Assembly: GCA_003116995.1 (NCBI GenBank)
Contig: BDSL01000071.1
Location: 1 to 64,000, forward strand
Origin: Yamagishiella unicocca
Taxonomy: Eukaryota > Chlorophyta > Chlorophyceae > Chlamydomonadales > Volvocaceae
Length of the DNA: 64,000 nucleotides
Direction of reading: 5' to 3'
The notes under the pieces were generated by a model. It saw only the letters and a list, made by a program, of their open reading frames with translations. It was not told the DNA's origin and did no database searches. The translations under genes were made by a program, and so were the position numbers. Shown piece by piece: positions 1 to 14,200 of the stretch. The stretch's first letter is position 1. Each line of letters begins with the position of its first letter.

Positions 1-3000
1 GCCGGAGAAGCCGATGCTTGCCGATTGGCCCGGACGTCCTCGTGCGGCGATCCCCAGAGGCGAATTTCGGTGGGGACGTTCCTTTCACCTAGTTATTGCT
101 ACCGTTAAGCTGCGTGCCCAAGAGCGAGGCCGATCGAAGGTTGCCGGAGAAGCCGATGCTTGCCGATTGGCCCGGACGTCCTCGTGCGGCGATCCCAGGC
201 GAATTTCGGTGGGGACGTTCCTTTCACCTAGTTATTGCTACCGTTAAGCTGCGTGCCCAAGAGCGAGGCCGATCGAAGGTTGCCGGAGAAGCCGATGCTT
301 GCCGATTGGCCCGGACGTCCTCGTGCGGCGATCCCCAGAGGCGAATTTCGGTGGGGACGTTCCTTTCACCTAGTTATTGCTACCGTTAAGCTGCGTGCCC
401 AAGAGCGAGGCCGATCGAAGGTTGCCGGAGAAGCCGATGCTTGCCGATTGGCCCGGACGTCCTCGTGCGGCGATCCCAGAGGCGAATTTCGGTGGGGACG
501 TTCCTTTCACCTAGTTATTGCTACCGTTAAGCTGCGTGCCCAAGAGCGAGGCCGATCGAAGGTTGCCGGAGAAGCCGATGCTTGCCGATTGGCCCGGACG
601 TCCTCGTGCGGCGATCCCAGAGGCGAATTTCGGTGGGACGTTCCTTTCACCTAGTTATTGCTACCGTTAAGCTGCGTGCCCAAGAGCGAGGCCGATCGAA
701 GGTTGCCGGAGAAGCCGATGCTTGCCGATTGGCCCGGACGTCCTCGTGCGGCGATCCCCAGAGGCGAATTTCGGTGGGGACGTTCCTTTCACCTAGTTAT
801 TGCTACCGTTAAGCTGCGTGCCCAAGAGCGAGGCCGATCGAAGGTTGCCGGAGAAGCCGATGCTTGCCGATTGGCCCGGACGTCCTCGTGCGGCGATCCC
901 CAGAGGCGAATTTCGGTGGACGTTCCTTTCACCTAGTTATTGCTACCGTTAAGCTGCGTGCCCAAGAGCGAGGCCGATCGAAGGTTGCCGGAGAAGCCGA
1001 TGCTGCCGATTGGCCCGGACGTCCTCGTGCGGCGATCCCCAGAGGCGAATTTCGGTGGGGACGTTCCTTTCACCTAGTTATTGCTACCGTTAAGCTGCGT
1101 GCCCAAGAGCGAGGCCGATCGAAGGTTGCCGGAGAAGCCGATGCTTGCCGATTGGCCCGGACGTCCTCGTGCGGCGATCCCAGAGGCGAATTTCGGTGGG
1201 GACGTTCCTTTCACCTAGTTTTGCTACCGTTAAGCTGCGTGCCCAAGAGCGAGGCCGATCGAAGGTTGCCGGAGAAGCCGATGCTTGCCGATTGGCCGGA
1301 CGTCCTCGTGCGGCGATCCCCAGAGGCGAATTTCGGTGGGACGTTCCTTTCACCTAGTTATTGCTACCGTTAAGCTGCGTGCCCAAGAGCGAGGCCGATC
1401 GAAGGTTGCCGGAGAAGCCGATGCTTGCCGATTGGCCCGGACGTCCTCGTGCGGCGATCCCCAGAGGCGAATTTCGGTGGGGACGTTCCTTTCACCTAGT
1501 TATTGCTACCGTTAAGCTGCGTGCCCAAGAGCGAGGCCGATCGAAGGTTGCCGGAGAAGCCGATGCTTGCCGATTGGCCCGGACGTCCTCGTGCGGCGAT
1601 CCCAGAGGCGAATTTCGGTGGGGACGTTCCTTTCACCTAGTTATTGCTACCGTTAAGCTGCGTGCCCAAGAGCGAGGCCGATCGAAGGTTGCCGGAGAAG
1701 CCGATGCTTGCCGATTGGCCCGGACGTCCTCGTGCGGCGATCCCCAGAGGCGAATTTCGGTGGGGACGTTCCTTTCACCTAGTTATTGCTACCGTTAAGC
1801 TGCGTGCCCAAGAGCGAGGCCGATCGAAGGTTGCCGGAGAAGCCGATGCTTGCCGATTGGCCCGGACGTCCTCGTGCGGCGATCCCAGAGGCGAATTTCG
1901 GTGGGGACGTTCCTTTCACTAGTTATTGCTACCGTTAAGCTGCGTGCCCAAGAGCGAGGCCGATCGAAGGTTGCCGGAGAAGCCGATGCTTGCCGATTGG
2001 CCCGGACGTCCTCGTGCGGCGATCCCCAGAGGCGAATTTCGGTGGGGACGTTCCTTTCACCTAGTTATTGCTACCGTTAAGCTGCGTGCCCAAGAGCGAG
2101 GCCGATCGAAGGTTGCCGGAGAAGCCGATGCTTGCCGATTGGCCCGGACGTCCTCGTGCGGCGATCCCCAGAGGCGAATTTCGGTGGGGACGTTCCTTTC
2201 ACCTAGTTATTGCTACCGTTAAGCTGCGTGCCCAAGAGCGAGGCCGATCGAAGGTTGCCGGAGAAGCCGATGCTTGCCGATTGGCCCGGACGTCCTCGTG
2301 CGGCGATCCCAGAGGCGAATTTCGGTGGGGACGTTCCTTTCACCTAGTTATTGCTACCGTTAAGCTGCGTGCCCAAGAGCGAGGCCGATCGAAGGTTGCC
2401 GGAGAAGCCGATGCTTGCCGATTGGCCCGGACGTCCTCGTGCGGCGATCCCAGAGGCGAATTTCGGTGGGACGTTCCTTTCACCTAGTTATTGCTACCGT
2501 TAAGCTGCGTGCCCAAGAGCGAGGCCGATCGAAGGTTGCCGGAGAAGCCGATGCTTGCCGATTGGCCCGGACGTCCTCGTGCGGCGATCCCCAGAGGCGA
2601 ATTTCGGTGGGGACGTTCCTTTCACCTAGTTATTGCTACCGTTAAGCTGCGTGCCCAAGAGCGAGGCCGATCGAAGGTTGCCGGAGAAGCCGATGCTTGC
2701 CGATTGGCCCGGACGTCCTCGTGCGGCGATCCCAGAGGCGAATTTCGGTGGGGACGTTCCTTTCACCTAGTTATTGCTACCGTTAAGCTGCGTGCCCAAG
2801 AGCGAGGCCGATCGAAGGTTGCCGGAGAAGCCGATGCTTGCCGATTGGCCCGGACGTCCTCGTGCGGCGATCCCCAGAGGCGAATTTCGGTGGGGACGTT
2901 CCTTTCACCTAGTTATTGCTACCGTTAAGCTGCGTGCCCAAGAGCGAGGCCGATCGAAGGTTGCCGGAGAAGCCGATGCTTGCCGATTGGCCCGGACGTC

Positions 3001-4784
3001 CTCGTGCGGCGATCCCCAGAGGCGAATTTCGGTGGGGACGTTCCTTTCACCTAGTTATTGCTACCGTTAAGCTGCGTGCCCAAGAGCGAGGCCGATCGAA
3101 GGTTGCCGGAGAAGCCGATGCTTGCCGATTGGCCCGGACGTCCTCGTGCGGCGATCCCAGAGGCGAATTTCGGTGGGACGTTCCTTTCACCTAGTTATTG
3201 CTACCGTTAAGCTGCGTGCCCAAGAGCGAGGCCGATCGAAGGTTGCCGGAGAAGCCGATGCTTGCCGATTGGCCCGGACGTCCTCGTGCGGCGATCCCCA
3301 GAGGCGAATTTCGGTGGGACGTTCCTTTCACCTAGTATTGCTACCGTTAAGCTGCGTGCCCAAGAGCGAGGCCGATCGAAGGTTGCCGGAGAAGCCGATG
3401 CTTGCCGATTGGCCCGGACGTCCTCGTGCGGCGATCCCGAGAGGCGAATTTCGGTGGGGACGTTCCTTTCACCTAGTTATTGCTACCGTTAAGCTGCGTG
3501 CCCAAGAGCGAGGCCGATCGAAGGTTGCCGGAGAAGCCGATGCTTGCCGATTGGCCCGGACGTCCTCGTGCGGCGATCCCAGAGGCGAATTTCGGTGGCG
3601 TTCCTTTCAGCTACCGTTAAGCTGCGTGCCCAAGAGCGAGGCCGATCGAAGGTTGCCGGAGAAGCCGATGCTTGCCGATTGGCCCGGACGTCCTCGTGCG
3701 GCGATCCCCAGAGGCGAATTTCGGTGGGACGTTCCTTTCACCTAGTTATTGCTACCGTTAAGCTGCGTGCCCAAGAGCGAGGCCGATCGAAGGTTGCCGG
3801 AGAAGCCGATGCTTGCCGATTGGCCCGGACGTCCTCGTGCGGCGATCCCCAGAGGCGAATTTCGGTGGGACGTTCCTTTCACCTAGTTATTGCTACCGTT
3901 AAGCTGCGTGCCCAAGAGCGAGGCCGATCGAAGGTTGCCGGAGAAGCCGATGCTTGCCGATTGGCCCGGACGTCCTCGTGCGGCGATCCCGAGAGGCGAA
4001 TTTCGGTGGGGACGTTCCTTTCACCTAGTTATTGCTACCGTTAAGCTGCGTGCCCAAGAGCGAGGCCGATCGAAGGTTGCCGGAGAAGCCGATGCTTGCC
4101 GATTGGCCCGGACGTCCTCGTGCGGCGATCCCCAGAGGCGAATTTCGGTGGGGACGTTCCTTTCACCTAGTTATTGCTACCGTTAAGCTGCGTGCCCAAG
4201 AGCGAGGCCGATCGAAGGTTGCCGGAGAAGCCGATGCTTGCCGATTGGCCCGGACGTCCTCGTGCGGCGATCCCAGAGGCGAATTTCGGTGGGGACGTTC
4301 CTTTCACCTAGTTATTGCTACCGTTAAGCTGCGTGCCCAAGAGCGAGGCCGATCGAAGGTTGCCGGAGAAGCCGATGCTTGCCGATTGGCCCGGACGTCC
4401 TCGTGCGGCGATCCCCAGAGGCGAATTTCGGTGGGGACGTTCCTTTCACCTAGTTATTGCTACCGTTAAGCTGCGTGCCCAAGAGCGAGGCCGATCGAAG
4501 GTTGCGGAGAAGCCGATGCTTGCCGATTGGCCCGGACGTCCTCGTGCGGCGATCCCCAGAGGCGAATTTCGGTGGGGACGTTCCTTTCACCTAGTTATTG
4601 CTACCGTTAAGCTGCGTGCCCAAGAGCGAGGCCGATCGAAGGTTGCCGGAGAAGCCGATGCTTGCCGATTGGCCCGGACGTCCTCGTGCGGCGATCCCCA
4701 GAGGCGAATTTCGGTGGGGACGTTCCTTTCACCTAGTTATTGCTACCGTTAAGCTGCGTGCCCAAGAGCGAGGCCGATCGAAGG

Positions 4785-5100
4785 TTGCCGGAGCGCCGAG
4801 CTTGCCGATGCCCGGCCGGAAATCCCGATGCTTGCCGATTTCCAGAGGCGAATTTCGGTGGGGACGTTCCTTTCACCTAGTTATTGCTACCGTCTGCGTG
4901 CCAAGAGCGAGGCCGATCGAAGGTTGCCGGAGAAGCCGATGCTTGCCGATTGGCCCGGACGTCCTCGTGCGGCGATCCCCAGAGGCGAATTTCGGTGGGG
5001 ACGTTCCTTTCACCTAGTTATTGCTACCGGTTAAGCTGCGTGCCCAAGAGCGAGGCCGATCGAAGGTTGCCGGAAAGCCGATGCTTGCCGATTGGCCCGG
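4785..5100. repeat. Degenerate satellite monomers
   Basis: Between about 4790 and 4850 a monomer is scrambled: part of the GAAGCCGATGCTTGCC block appears twice in damaged form and most of the middle is missing. The next monomers have single-base losses near 4895, 4910, 5030 and 5072. The flanking copies are near-perfect. Confidence 0.75.
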
Positions 5101-6929
5101 ACGTCCTCGTGCGGCGATCCCAGAGGCGAATTTCGGTGGGGACGTTCCTTTCACCTAGTTATTGCTACCGTTAAGCTGCGTGCCAAGAGCGAGGCCGATC
5201 GAAGGTTGCCGGAGAAGCCGATGCTTGCCGATTGGCCCGGACGTCCTCGTGCGGCGATCCCCAGAGGCGAATTTCGGTGGGGACGTTCCTTTCACCTAGT
5301 TATTGCTACCGTTAAGCTGCGTGCCCAAGAGCGAGGCCGATCGAAGGTTGCCGGAGAAGCCGATGCTTGCCGATTGGCCCGGACGTCCTCGTGCGGCGAT
5401 CCCCAGAGGCGAATTTCGGTGGGGACGTTCCTTTCACCTAGTTATTGCTACCGTTAAGCTGCGTGCCCAGAGCGAGGGCCGATCGAAGGTTGCCGGAGAA
5501 GCCGATGCTTGCCGATTGGCCCGGACGTCCTCGTGCGGCGATCCCCAGAGGCGAATTTCGGTGGGGACGTTCCTTTCACCTAGTTATTGCTACCGTTAAG
5601 CTGCGTGCCCAAGAGCGAGGCCGATCGAAGGTTGCCGGAGAAGCCGATGCTTGCCGATTGGCCCGGACGTCCTCGTGCGGCGATCCCCAGAGGCGAATTT
5701 CGGTGGGGACGTTCCTTTCACCTAGTTATTGCTACCGTTAAGCTGCGTGCCCAAGAGCGGAGGCCGATCGAAGGTTGCCGGAGAAGCCGATGCTTGCCGA
5801 TTGGCCCGGACGTCCTCGTGCGGCGATCCCCAGAGGCGAATTTCGGTGGGGACGTTCCTTTCACCTAGTTATTGCTACCGTTAAGCTGCGTGCCCAAGAG
5901 CGAGGCCGATCGAAGGTTGCCGGGAGAACCGATGCTTGCCGATTGGCCCGGACGTCCTCGTGCGGCGATCCCCAGAGGCGAATTTTCGGTGGGGACGTTC
6001 CTTTCACCTAGTTATTGCTACCGTTAAGCTGCGTGCCCAAGAGCGAGGCCGATCGAAGGTTGCCGGAGAAGCCGATGCTTGCCGATTGGCCCGGACGTCC
6101 TCGTGCGGCGATCCCCAGAGGCGAATTTCGGTGGGGACGTTCCTTTCACCTAGTTATTGCTACCGTTAAGCTGCGTGCCCAAGAGCGAGGCCGATCGAAG
6201 GTTGCCGGAGAAGCCGATGCTTGCCGATTGCCCGGACGTCCTCGTGGCGGGCGATTCCCAGAGGCGAATTTCGGTGGGACGTTCCTTTCACCTAGTTATT
6301 GCTACCGTTAAGCTGCGTGCCCCAAGAGCGAGGCCGATCGAAGGTTGCCGGAGAAGCCGATGCTTGCCGATTGGCCCGGACGTCCTCGTGCGGCGATCCC
6401 CAGAGGCGAATTTCGGTGGGGACGTTCCTTTCACCTAGTTATTGCTACCGTTAAGCTGCGTGCCCAAGAGCGAGGCCGATCGAAGGTTGCCGGAGAAGCC
6501 GATGCTTGCCGATTGGCCCGGACGTCCTCGTGCGGCGATCCCCAGAGGCGAATTTCGGTGGGGACGTTCCTTTCACCTAGTTATTGCTACCGTTAAGCTG
6601 CGTGCCCAAGAGCGAGGCCGATCGAAGGTTGCCGGAGAAGCCGATGCTTGCCGATTGGCCCGGACGTCCTCGTGCGGCGATCCCCAGAGGCGAATTTCGG
6701 TGGGGACGTTCCTTTCACCTAGTTATTGCTACCGTTAAGCTGCGTGCCCAAGAGCGAGGCCGATCGAAGGTTGCCGGAGAAGCCGATGCTTGCCGATTGG
6801 CCCGGACGTCCTCGTGCGGCGATCCCCAGAGGCGAATTTCGGTGGGGACGTTCCTTTCACCTAGTTATTGCTACCGTTAAGCTGCGTGCCAAGAGCGAGG
6901 CCGATCGAAGGTTGCCGGAGAAGCCGATG

Positions 6930-7075
6930 CTTGCGATTGCCCGAGTCTGTGCGGCTCCAGAGGCGAATTTCGTGGGACGTTCTTTCACTGTTATTGTACC
7001 GTTGCTGCGTGCCAGAGCGAGGCCGATCGAAGTTGCGGAGAACGATGCTGCGATGGCGGGTCCTCGTGCGGCGAT
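6930..7075. repeat. Heavily eroded satellite monomer
   Basis: This monomer keeps the order of the consensus blocks but has about 15 scattered deletions, for example CTTTCACTGTTATTGTACC for CCTTTCACCTAGTTATTGCTACC. It is flanked by perfect copies. The pattern could be old decay or a poorly polished stretch of a long-read assembly. Confidence 0.75.
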
Positions 7076-10000
7076 CCCCAGAGGCGAATTTCGGTGGGGA
7101 CGTTCCTTTCACCTAGTTATTGCTACCGTTAAGCTGCGTGCCCAAGAGCGAGGCCGATCGAAGGTTGCCGGAGAAGCCGATGCTTGCCGATTGGCCCGGA
7201 CGTCCTCGTGCGGCGATCCCCAGAGGCGAATTTCGGTGGGGACGTTCCTTTCACCTAGTTATTGCTACCGTTAAGCTGCGTGCCCAAGAGCGAGGCCGAT
7301 CGAAGGTTGCCGGAGAAGCCGATGCTTGCCGATTGGCCCGGACGTCCTCGTGCGGCGATCCCAGAGGCGAATTTCGGTGGGGACGTTCCTTTCACCTAGT
7401 TATTGCTACCGTTAAGCTGCGTGCCCAAGAGCGAGGCCGATCGAAGGTTGCCGGAGAAGCCGATGCTTGCCGATTGGCCCGGACGTCCTCGTGCGGCGAT
7501 CCCCAGAGGCGAATTTCGGTGGGGACGTTCCTTTCACCTAGTTATTGCTACCGTTAAGCTGCGTGCCCAAGAGCGAGGCCGATCGAAGGTTGCCGGAGAA
7601 GCCGATGCTTGCCGATTGGCCCGGACGTCCTCGTGCGGCGATCCCAGAGGCGAATTTCGGTGGGGACGTTCCTTTCACCTAGTTATTGCTACCGTTAAGC
7701 TGCGTGCCCAAGAGCGAGGCCGATCGAGGGTTGCCGGAGAAGCCGATGCTTGCCGATTGGCCCGGACGTCCTCGTGCGGCGATCCCCAGAGGCGAATTTC
7801 GGTGGGGACGTTCCTTTCACCTAGTTATTGCTACCGTTAAGCTGCGTGCCCAAGAGCGAGGCCGATCGAAGGTTGCCGGAGAAGCCGATGCTTGCCGATT
7901 GGCCCGGACGTCCTCGTGCGGCGATCCCCAGAGGCGAATTTCGGTGGGGACGTTCCTTTCACCTAGTTATTGCTACCGTTAAGCTGCGTGCCCAAGAGCG
8001 AGGCCGATCGAGGTTGCCGGAGAAGCCGATGCTTGCCGATTGGCCCGGACGTCCTCGTGCGGCGATCCCCAGAGGCGAATTTCGGTGGGGACGTTCCTTT
8101 CACCTAGTTATTGCTACCGTTAAGCTGCGTGCCCAAGAGCGAGGCCGATCGAAGGTTGCCGGAGAAGCCGATGCTTGCCGATTGGCCCGGACGTCCTCGT
8201 GCGGCGATCCCCAGAGGCGAATTTCGGTGGGGACGTTCCTTTCACCTAGTTATTGCTACCGTTAAGCTGCGTGCCCAAGAGCGAGGCCGATCGAAGGTTG
8301 CCGGAGAAGCCGATGCTTGCCGATTGGCCCGGACGTCCTCGTGCGGCGATCCCCAGAGGCGAATTTCGGTGGGGACGTTCCTTTCACCTAGTTATTGCTA
8401 CCGTTAAGCTGCGTGCCCAAGAGCGAGGCCGATCGAAGGTTGCCGGAGAAGCCGATGCTTGCCGATTGGCCCGGACGTCCTCGTGCGGCGATCCCCAGAG
8501 GCGAATTTCGGTGGGGACGTTCCTTTCACCTAGTTATTGCTACCGTTAAGCTGCGTGCCCAAGAGCGAGGCCGATCGAGGTTGCCGGAGAAGCCGATGCT
8601 TGCCGATTGGCCCGGACGTCCTCGTGCGGCGATCCCCAGAGGCGAATTTCGGTGGGGACGTTCCTTTCACCTAGTTATTGCTACCGTTAAGCTGCGTGCC
8701 CAAGAGCGAGGCCGATCGAAGGTTGCCGGAGAAGCCGATGCTTGCCGATTGGCCCGGACGTCCTCGTGCGGCGATCCCCAGAGGCGAATTTCGGTGGGGA
8801 CGTTCCTTTCACCTAGTTATTGCTACCGTTAAGCTGCGTGCCCAAGAGCGAGGCCGATCGAAGGTTGCCGGAGAACCGATGCTTGCCGATTGGCCCGGAC
8901 GTCCTCGTGCGGCGATCCCCAGAGGCGAATTTCGGTGGGGACGTTCCTTTCACCTAGTTATTGCTACCGTTAAGCTGCGTGCCCAAGAGCGAGGCCGATC
9001 GAGGGTTGCCGGAGAAGCCGATGCTTGCCGATTGGCCCGGACGTCCTCGTGCGCGATCCCCAGAGGCGATTTCGGTGGGGACGTTCCTTTCACCTAGTTA
9101 TTGCTACCGTTAAGCTGCGTGCCCAAGAGCGAGGCCGATCGAAGGTTGCCGGAGAAGCCGATGCTTGCCGATTGGCCCGGACGTCCTCGTGCGGCGATCC
9201 CCAGAGGCGAATTTCGGTGGGGACGTTCCTTTCACCTAGTTATTGCTACCGTTAAGCTGCGTGCCCAAGAGCGAGGCCGATCGAAGGTTGCCGGAGAAGC
9301 CGATGCTTGCGATTGGCCCGGACGTCCTCGTGCGGCGATCCCCAGAGGCGAATTTCGGTGGGGACGTTCCTTTCACCTAGTTATTGCTACCGTTAAGCTG
9401 CGTGCCCAAGAGCGAGGCCGATCGAGGTTGCCGGAGAAGCCGATGCTTGCCGATTGGCCCGGACGTCCTCGTGCGGCGATCCCCAGAGGCGAATTTCGGT
9501 GGGGACGTTCCTTTCACCTAGTTATTGCTACCGTTAAGCTGCGTGCCCAAGAGCGAGGCCGATCGAAGGTTGCCGGAGAAGCCGATGCTTGCCGATTGGC
9601 CCGGACGTCCTCGTGCGGCGATCCCCAGAGGCGAATTTCGGTGGGGACGTTCCTTTCACCTAGTTATTGCTACCGTTAAGCTGCGTGCCCAAGAGCGAGG
9701 CCGATCGAGGTTGCCGGAGAAGCCGATGCTTGCCGATTGGCCCGGACGTCCTCGTGCGGCGATCCCCAGAGGCGAATTTCGGTGGGGACGTTCCTTTCAC
9801 CTAGTTATTGCTACCGTTAAGCTGCGTGCCCAAGAGCGAGGCCGATCGAGGGTTGCCGGAGAAGCCGATGCTTGCCGATTGGCCCGGACGTCCTCGTGCG
9901 GCGATCCCCAGAGGCGAATTTCGGTGGGGACGTTCCTTTCACCTAGTTATTGCTACCGTTAAGCTGCGTGCCCAAGAGCGAGGCCGATCGAGGGTTGCCG

Positions 10001-11279
10001 GAGAAGCCGATGCTTGCCGATTGGCCCGGACGTCCTCGTGCGGCGATCCCAGAGGCGAATTTCGGTGGGGACGTTCCTTTCACCTAGTTATTGCTACCGT
10101 TAAGCTGCGTGCCCAAGAGCGAGGCCGATCGAGGGTTGCCGGAGAAGCCGATGCTTGCCGATTGGCCCGGACGTCCTCGTGCGGCGATCCCGAGAGGCGA
10201 ATTTCGGTGGGGACGTTCCTTTCACCTAGTTATTGCTACCGTTAAGCTGCGTGCCCAAGAGCGAGGCCGATCGAGGGTTGCCGGAGAAGCCGATGCTTGC
10301 CGATTGGCCCGGACGTCCTCGTGCGGCGATCCCCAGAGGCGAATTTCGGTGGGGACGTTCCTTTCACCTAGTTATTCTACCGTTAAGCTGCGTGCCCAAG
10401 AGCGAGGCCGATCGAGGTTGCCGGAGAAGCCGATGCTTGCCGATTGGCCCGGACGTCCTCGTGCGGCGATCCCAGAGGCGAATTTCGGTGGGGACGTTCC
10501 TTTCACCTAGTTATTGCTACCGTTAAGCTGCGTGCCCAAGAGCGAGGCCGATCGAGGGTTGCCGGAGAAGCCGATGCTTGCCGATTGGCCCGGACGTCCT
10601 CGTGCGGCGATCCCCAGAGGCGAATTTCGGTGGGGACGTTCCTTTCACCTAGTTATTGCTACCGTTAAGCTGCGTGCCCAAGAGCGAGGCCGATCGAAGG
10701 TTGCCGGAGAAGCCGATGCTTGCCGATTGGCCCGGACGTCCTCGTGCGGCGATCCCCAGAGGCGAATTTCGGTGGGGACGTTCCTTTCACCTAGTTATTG
10801 CTACCGTTAAGCTGCGTGCCCAAGAGCGAGGCCGATCGAAGGTTGCCGGAGAAGCCGATGCTTGCCGATTGGCCCGGACGTCCTCGTGCGGCGATCCCCA
10901 GAGGCGAATTTCGGTGGGGACGTTCCTTTCACCTAGTTATTGCTACCGTTAAGCTGCGTGCCCAAGAGCGAGGCCGATCGAGGGTTGCCGGAGAAGCCGA
11001 TGCTTGCCGATTGGCCCGGACGTCCTCGTGCGGCGATCCCCAGAGGCGAATTTCGGTGGGGACGTTCCTTTCACCTAGTTATTGCTACCGTTAAGCTGCG
11101 TGCCCAAGAGCGAGGCCGATCGAAGGTTGCCGGAGAAGCCGATGCTTGCCGATTGGCCCGGACGTCCTCGTGCGGCGATCCCCAGAGGCGAATTTCGGTG
11201 GGGACGTTCCTTTCACCTAGTTATTGCTACCGTTAAGCTGCGTGCCCAAGAGCGAGGCCGATCGAAGGTTGCCGGAGAA

Positions 11280-14200
11280 GCCGATGCTTGCCGATTGGCC
11301 CTGACGTCCTCGTGCGGCGATCCCCAGAGGCGAATTTCGGTGGGGACGTTCCTTTCACCTAGTTATTGCTACCGTTAAGCTGCGTGCCCAAGAGCGAGGC
11401 CGATCGAAGGTTGCCGGAGAAGCCGATGCTTGCCGATTGGCCCGGACGTCCTCGTGCGGCGATCCCGAGAGGCGAATTTCGGTGGGGACGTTCCTTTCAC
11501 CTAGTTATTGCTACCGTTAAGCTGCGTGCCCAAGAGCGAGGCCGATCGAAGGTTGCCGGAGAAGCCGATGCTTGCCGATTGGCCCGGACGTCCTCGTGCG
11601 GCGATCCCGAGAGGCGAATTTCGGTGGGGACGTTCCTTTCACCTAGTTATTGCTACCGTTAAGCTGCGTGCCCAAGAGCGAGGCCGATCGAAGGTTGCCG
11701 GAGAAGCCGATGCTTGCCGATTGGCCCGGACGTCCTCGTGCGGCGATCCCCAGAGGCGAATTTCGGTGGGGACGTTCCTTTCACCTAGTTATTGCTACCG
11801 TTAAGCTGCGTGCCCAAGAGCGAGGCCGATCGAAGGTTGCCGGAGAAGCCGATGCTTGCCGATTGGCCCTGACGTCCTCGTGCGGCGATCCCCAGAGGCG
11901 ACTTTCGGTGGGGACGTTCCTTTCACCTAGTTATTGCTACCGTTAAGCTGCGTGCCCAAGAGCGAGGCCGATCGAAGGTTGCCGGAGAAGCCGATGCTTG
12001 CCGATTGGCCCGGACGTCCTCGTGCGGCGATCCCGAGAGGCGAATTTCGGTGGGGACGTTCCTTTCACCTAGTTATTGCTACCGTTAAGCTGCGTGCCCA
12101 AGAGCGAGGCCGATCGAGGGTTGCCGGAGAAGCCGATGCTTGCCGATTGGCCCGGACGTCCTCGTGCGGCGATCCCCAGAGGCGAATTTCGGTGGGGACG
12201 TTCCTTTCACCTAGTTATTGCTACCGTTAAGCTGCGTGCCCAAGAGCGAGGCCGATCGAAGGTTGCCGGAGAAGCCGACGCTTGCCGATTGGCCCTGACG
12301 TCCTCGTGCGGCGATCCCCAGAGGCGACTTTCGGTGGGGACGTTCCTTTCACCTAGTTATTGCTACCGTTAAGCTGCGTGCCCAAGAGCGAGGCCGATCG
12401 AAGGTTGCCGGAGAAGCCGATGCTTGCCGATTGGCCCGGACGTCCTCGTGCGGCGATCCCGAGAGGCGAATTTCGGTGGGGACGTTCCTTTCACCTAGTT
12501 ATTGCTACCGTTAAGCTGCGTGCCCAAGAGCGAGGCCGATCGAGGGTTGCCGGAGAAGCCGATGCTTGCCGATTGGCCCGGACGTCCTCGTGCGGCGATC
12601 CCCAGAGGCGAATTTCGGTGGGGACGTTCCTTTCACCTAGTTATTGCTACCGTTAAGCTGCGTGCCCAAGAGCGAGGCCGATCGAAGGTTGCCGGAGAAG
12701 CCGATGCTTGCCGATTGGCCCTGACGTCCTCGTGCGGCGATCCCCAGAGGCGACTTTCGGTGGGGACGTTCCTTTCACCTAGTTATTGCTACCGTTAAGC
12801 TGCGTGCCCAAGAGCGAGGCCGATCGAAGGTTGCCGGAGAAGCCGATGCTTGCCGATTGGCCCTGACGTCCTCGTGCGGCGATCCCCAGAGGCGACTTTC
12901 GGTGGGGACGTTCCTTTCACCTAGTTATTGCTACCGTTAAGCTGCGTGCCCAAGAGCGAGGCCGATCGAAGGTTGCCGGAGAAGCCGATGCTTGCCGATT
13001 GGCCCGGACGTCCTCGTGCGGCGATCCCCAGAGGCGAATTTCGGTGGGGACGTTCCTTTCACCTAGTTATTGCTACCGTTAAGCTGCGTGCCCAAGAGCG
13101 AGGCCGATCGAAGGTTGCCGGAGAAGCCGATGCTTGCCGATTGGCCCGGACGTCCTCGTGCGGCGATCCCCAGAGGCGAATTTCGGTGGGGACGTTCCTT
13201 TCACCTAGTTATTGCTACCGTTAAGCTGCGTGCCCAAGAGCGAGGCCGATCGAAGGTTGCCGGAGAAGCCGATGCTTGCCGATTGGCCCTGACGTCCTCG
13301 TGCGGCGATCCCCAGAGGCGACTTTCGGTGGGGACGTTCCTTTCACCTAGTTATTGCTACCGTTAAGCTGCGTGCCCAAGAGCGAGGCCGATCGAAGGTT
13401 GCCGGAGAAGCCGATGCTTGCCGATTGGCCCGGACGTCCTCGTGCGGCGATCCCCAGAGGCGAATTTCGGTGGGGACGTTCCTTTCACCTAGTTATTGCT
13501 ACCGTTAAGCTGCGTGCCCAAGAGCGAGGCCGATCGAAGGTTGCCGGAGAAGCCGATGCTTGCCGATTGGCCCGGACGTCCTCGTGCGGCGATCCCCAGA
13601 GGCGAATTTCGGTGGGGACGTTCCTTTCACCTAGTTATTGCTACCGTTAAGCTGCGTGCCCAAGAGCGAGGCCGATCGAAGGTTGCCGGAGAAGCCGATG
13701 CTTGCCGATTGGCCCTGACGTCCTCGTGCGGCGATCCCCAGAGGCGACATTCGGTGGGGACGTTCCTTTCACCTAGTTATTGCTACCGTTAAGCTGCGTG
13801 CCCAAGAGCGAGGCCGATCGAAGGTTGCCGGAGAAGCCCATGCTTGCCGATTGGCCCGGACGTCCTCGTGCGGCGATCCCCAGAGGCGAATTTCGGTGGG
13901 GACGTTCCTTTCACCTAGTTATTGCTACCGTTAAGCTGCGTGCCCAAGAGCGAGGCCGATCGAAGGTTGCCGGAGAAGCCGATGCTTGCCGATTGGCCCG
14001 GACGTCCTCGTGCGGCGATCCCCAGAGGCGAATTTCGGTGGGGACGTTCCTTTCACCTAGTTATTGCTACCGTTAAGCTGCGTGCCCAAGAGCGAGGCCG
14101 ATCGAAGGTTGCCGGAGAACCCGATGCTTGCCGATTGGCCCTGACGTCCTCGTGCGGCGATCCCCAGAGGCGACATTCGGTGGGGACGTTCCTTTCACCT

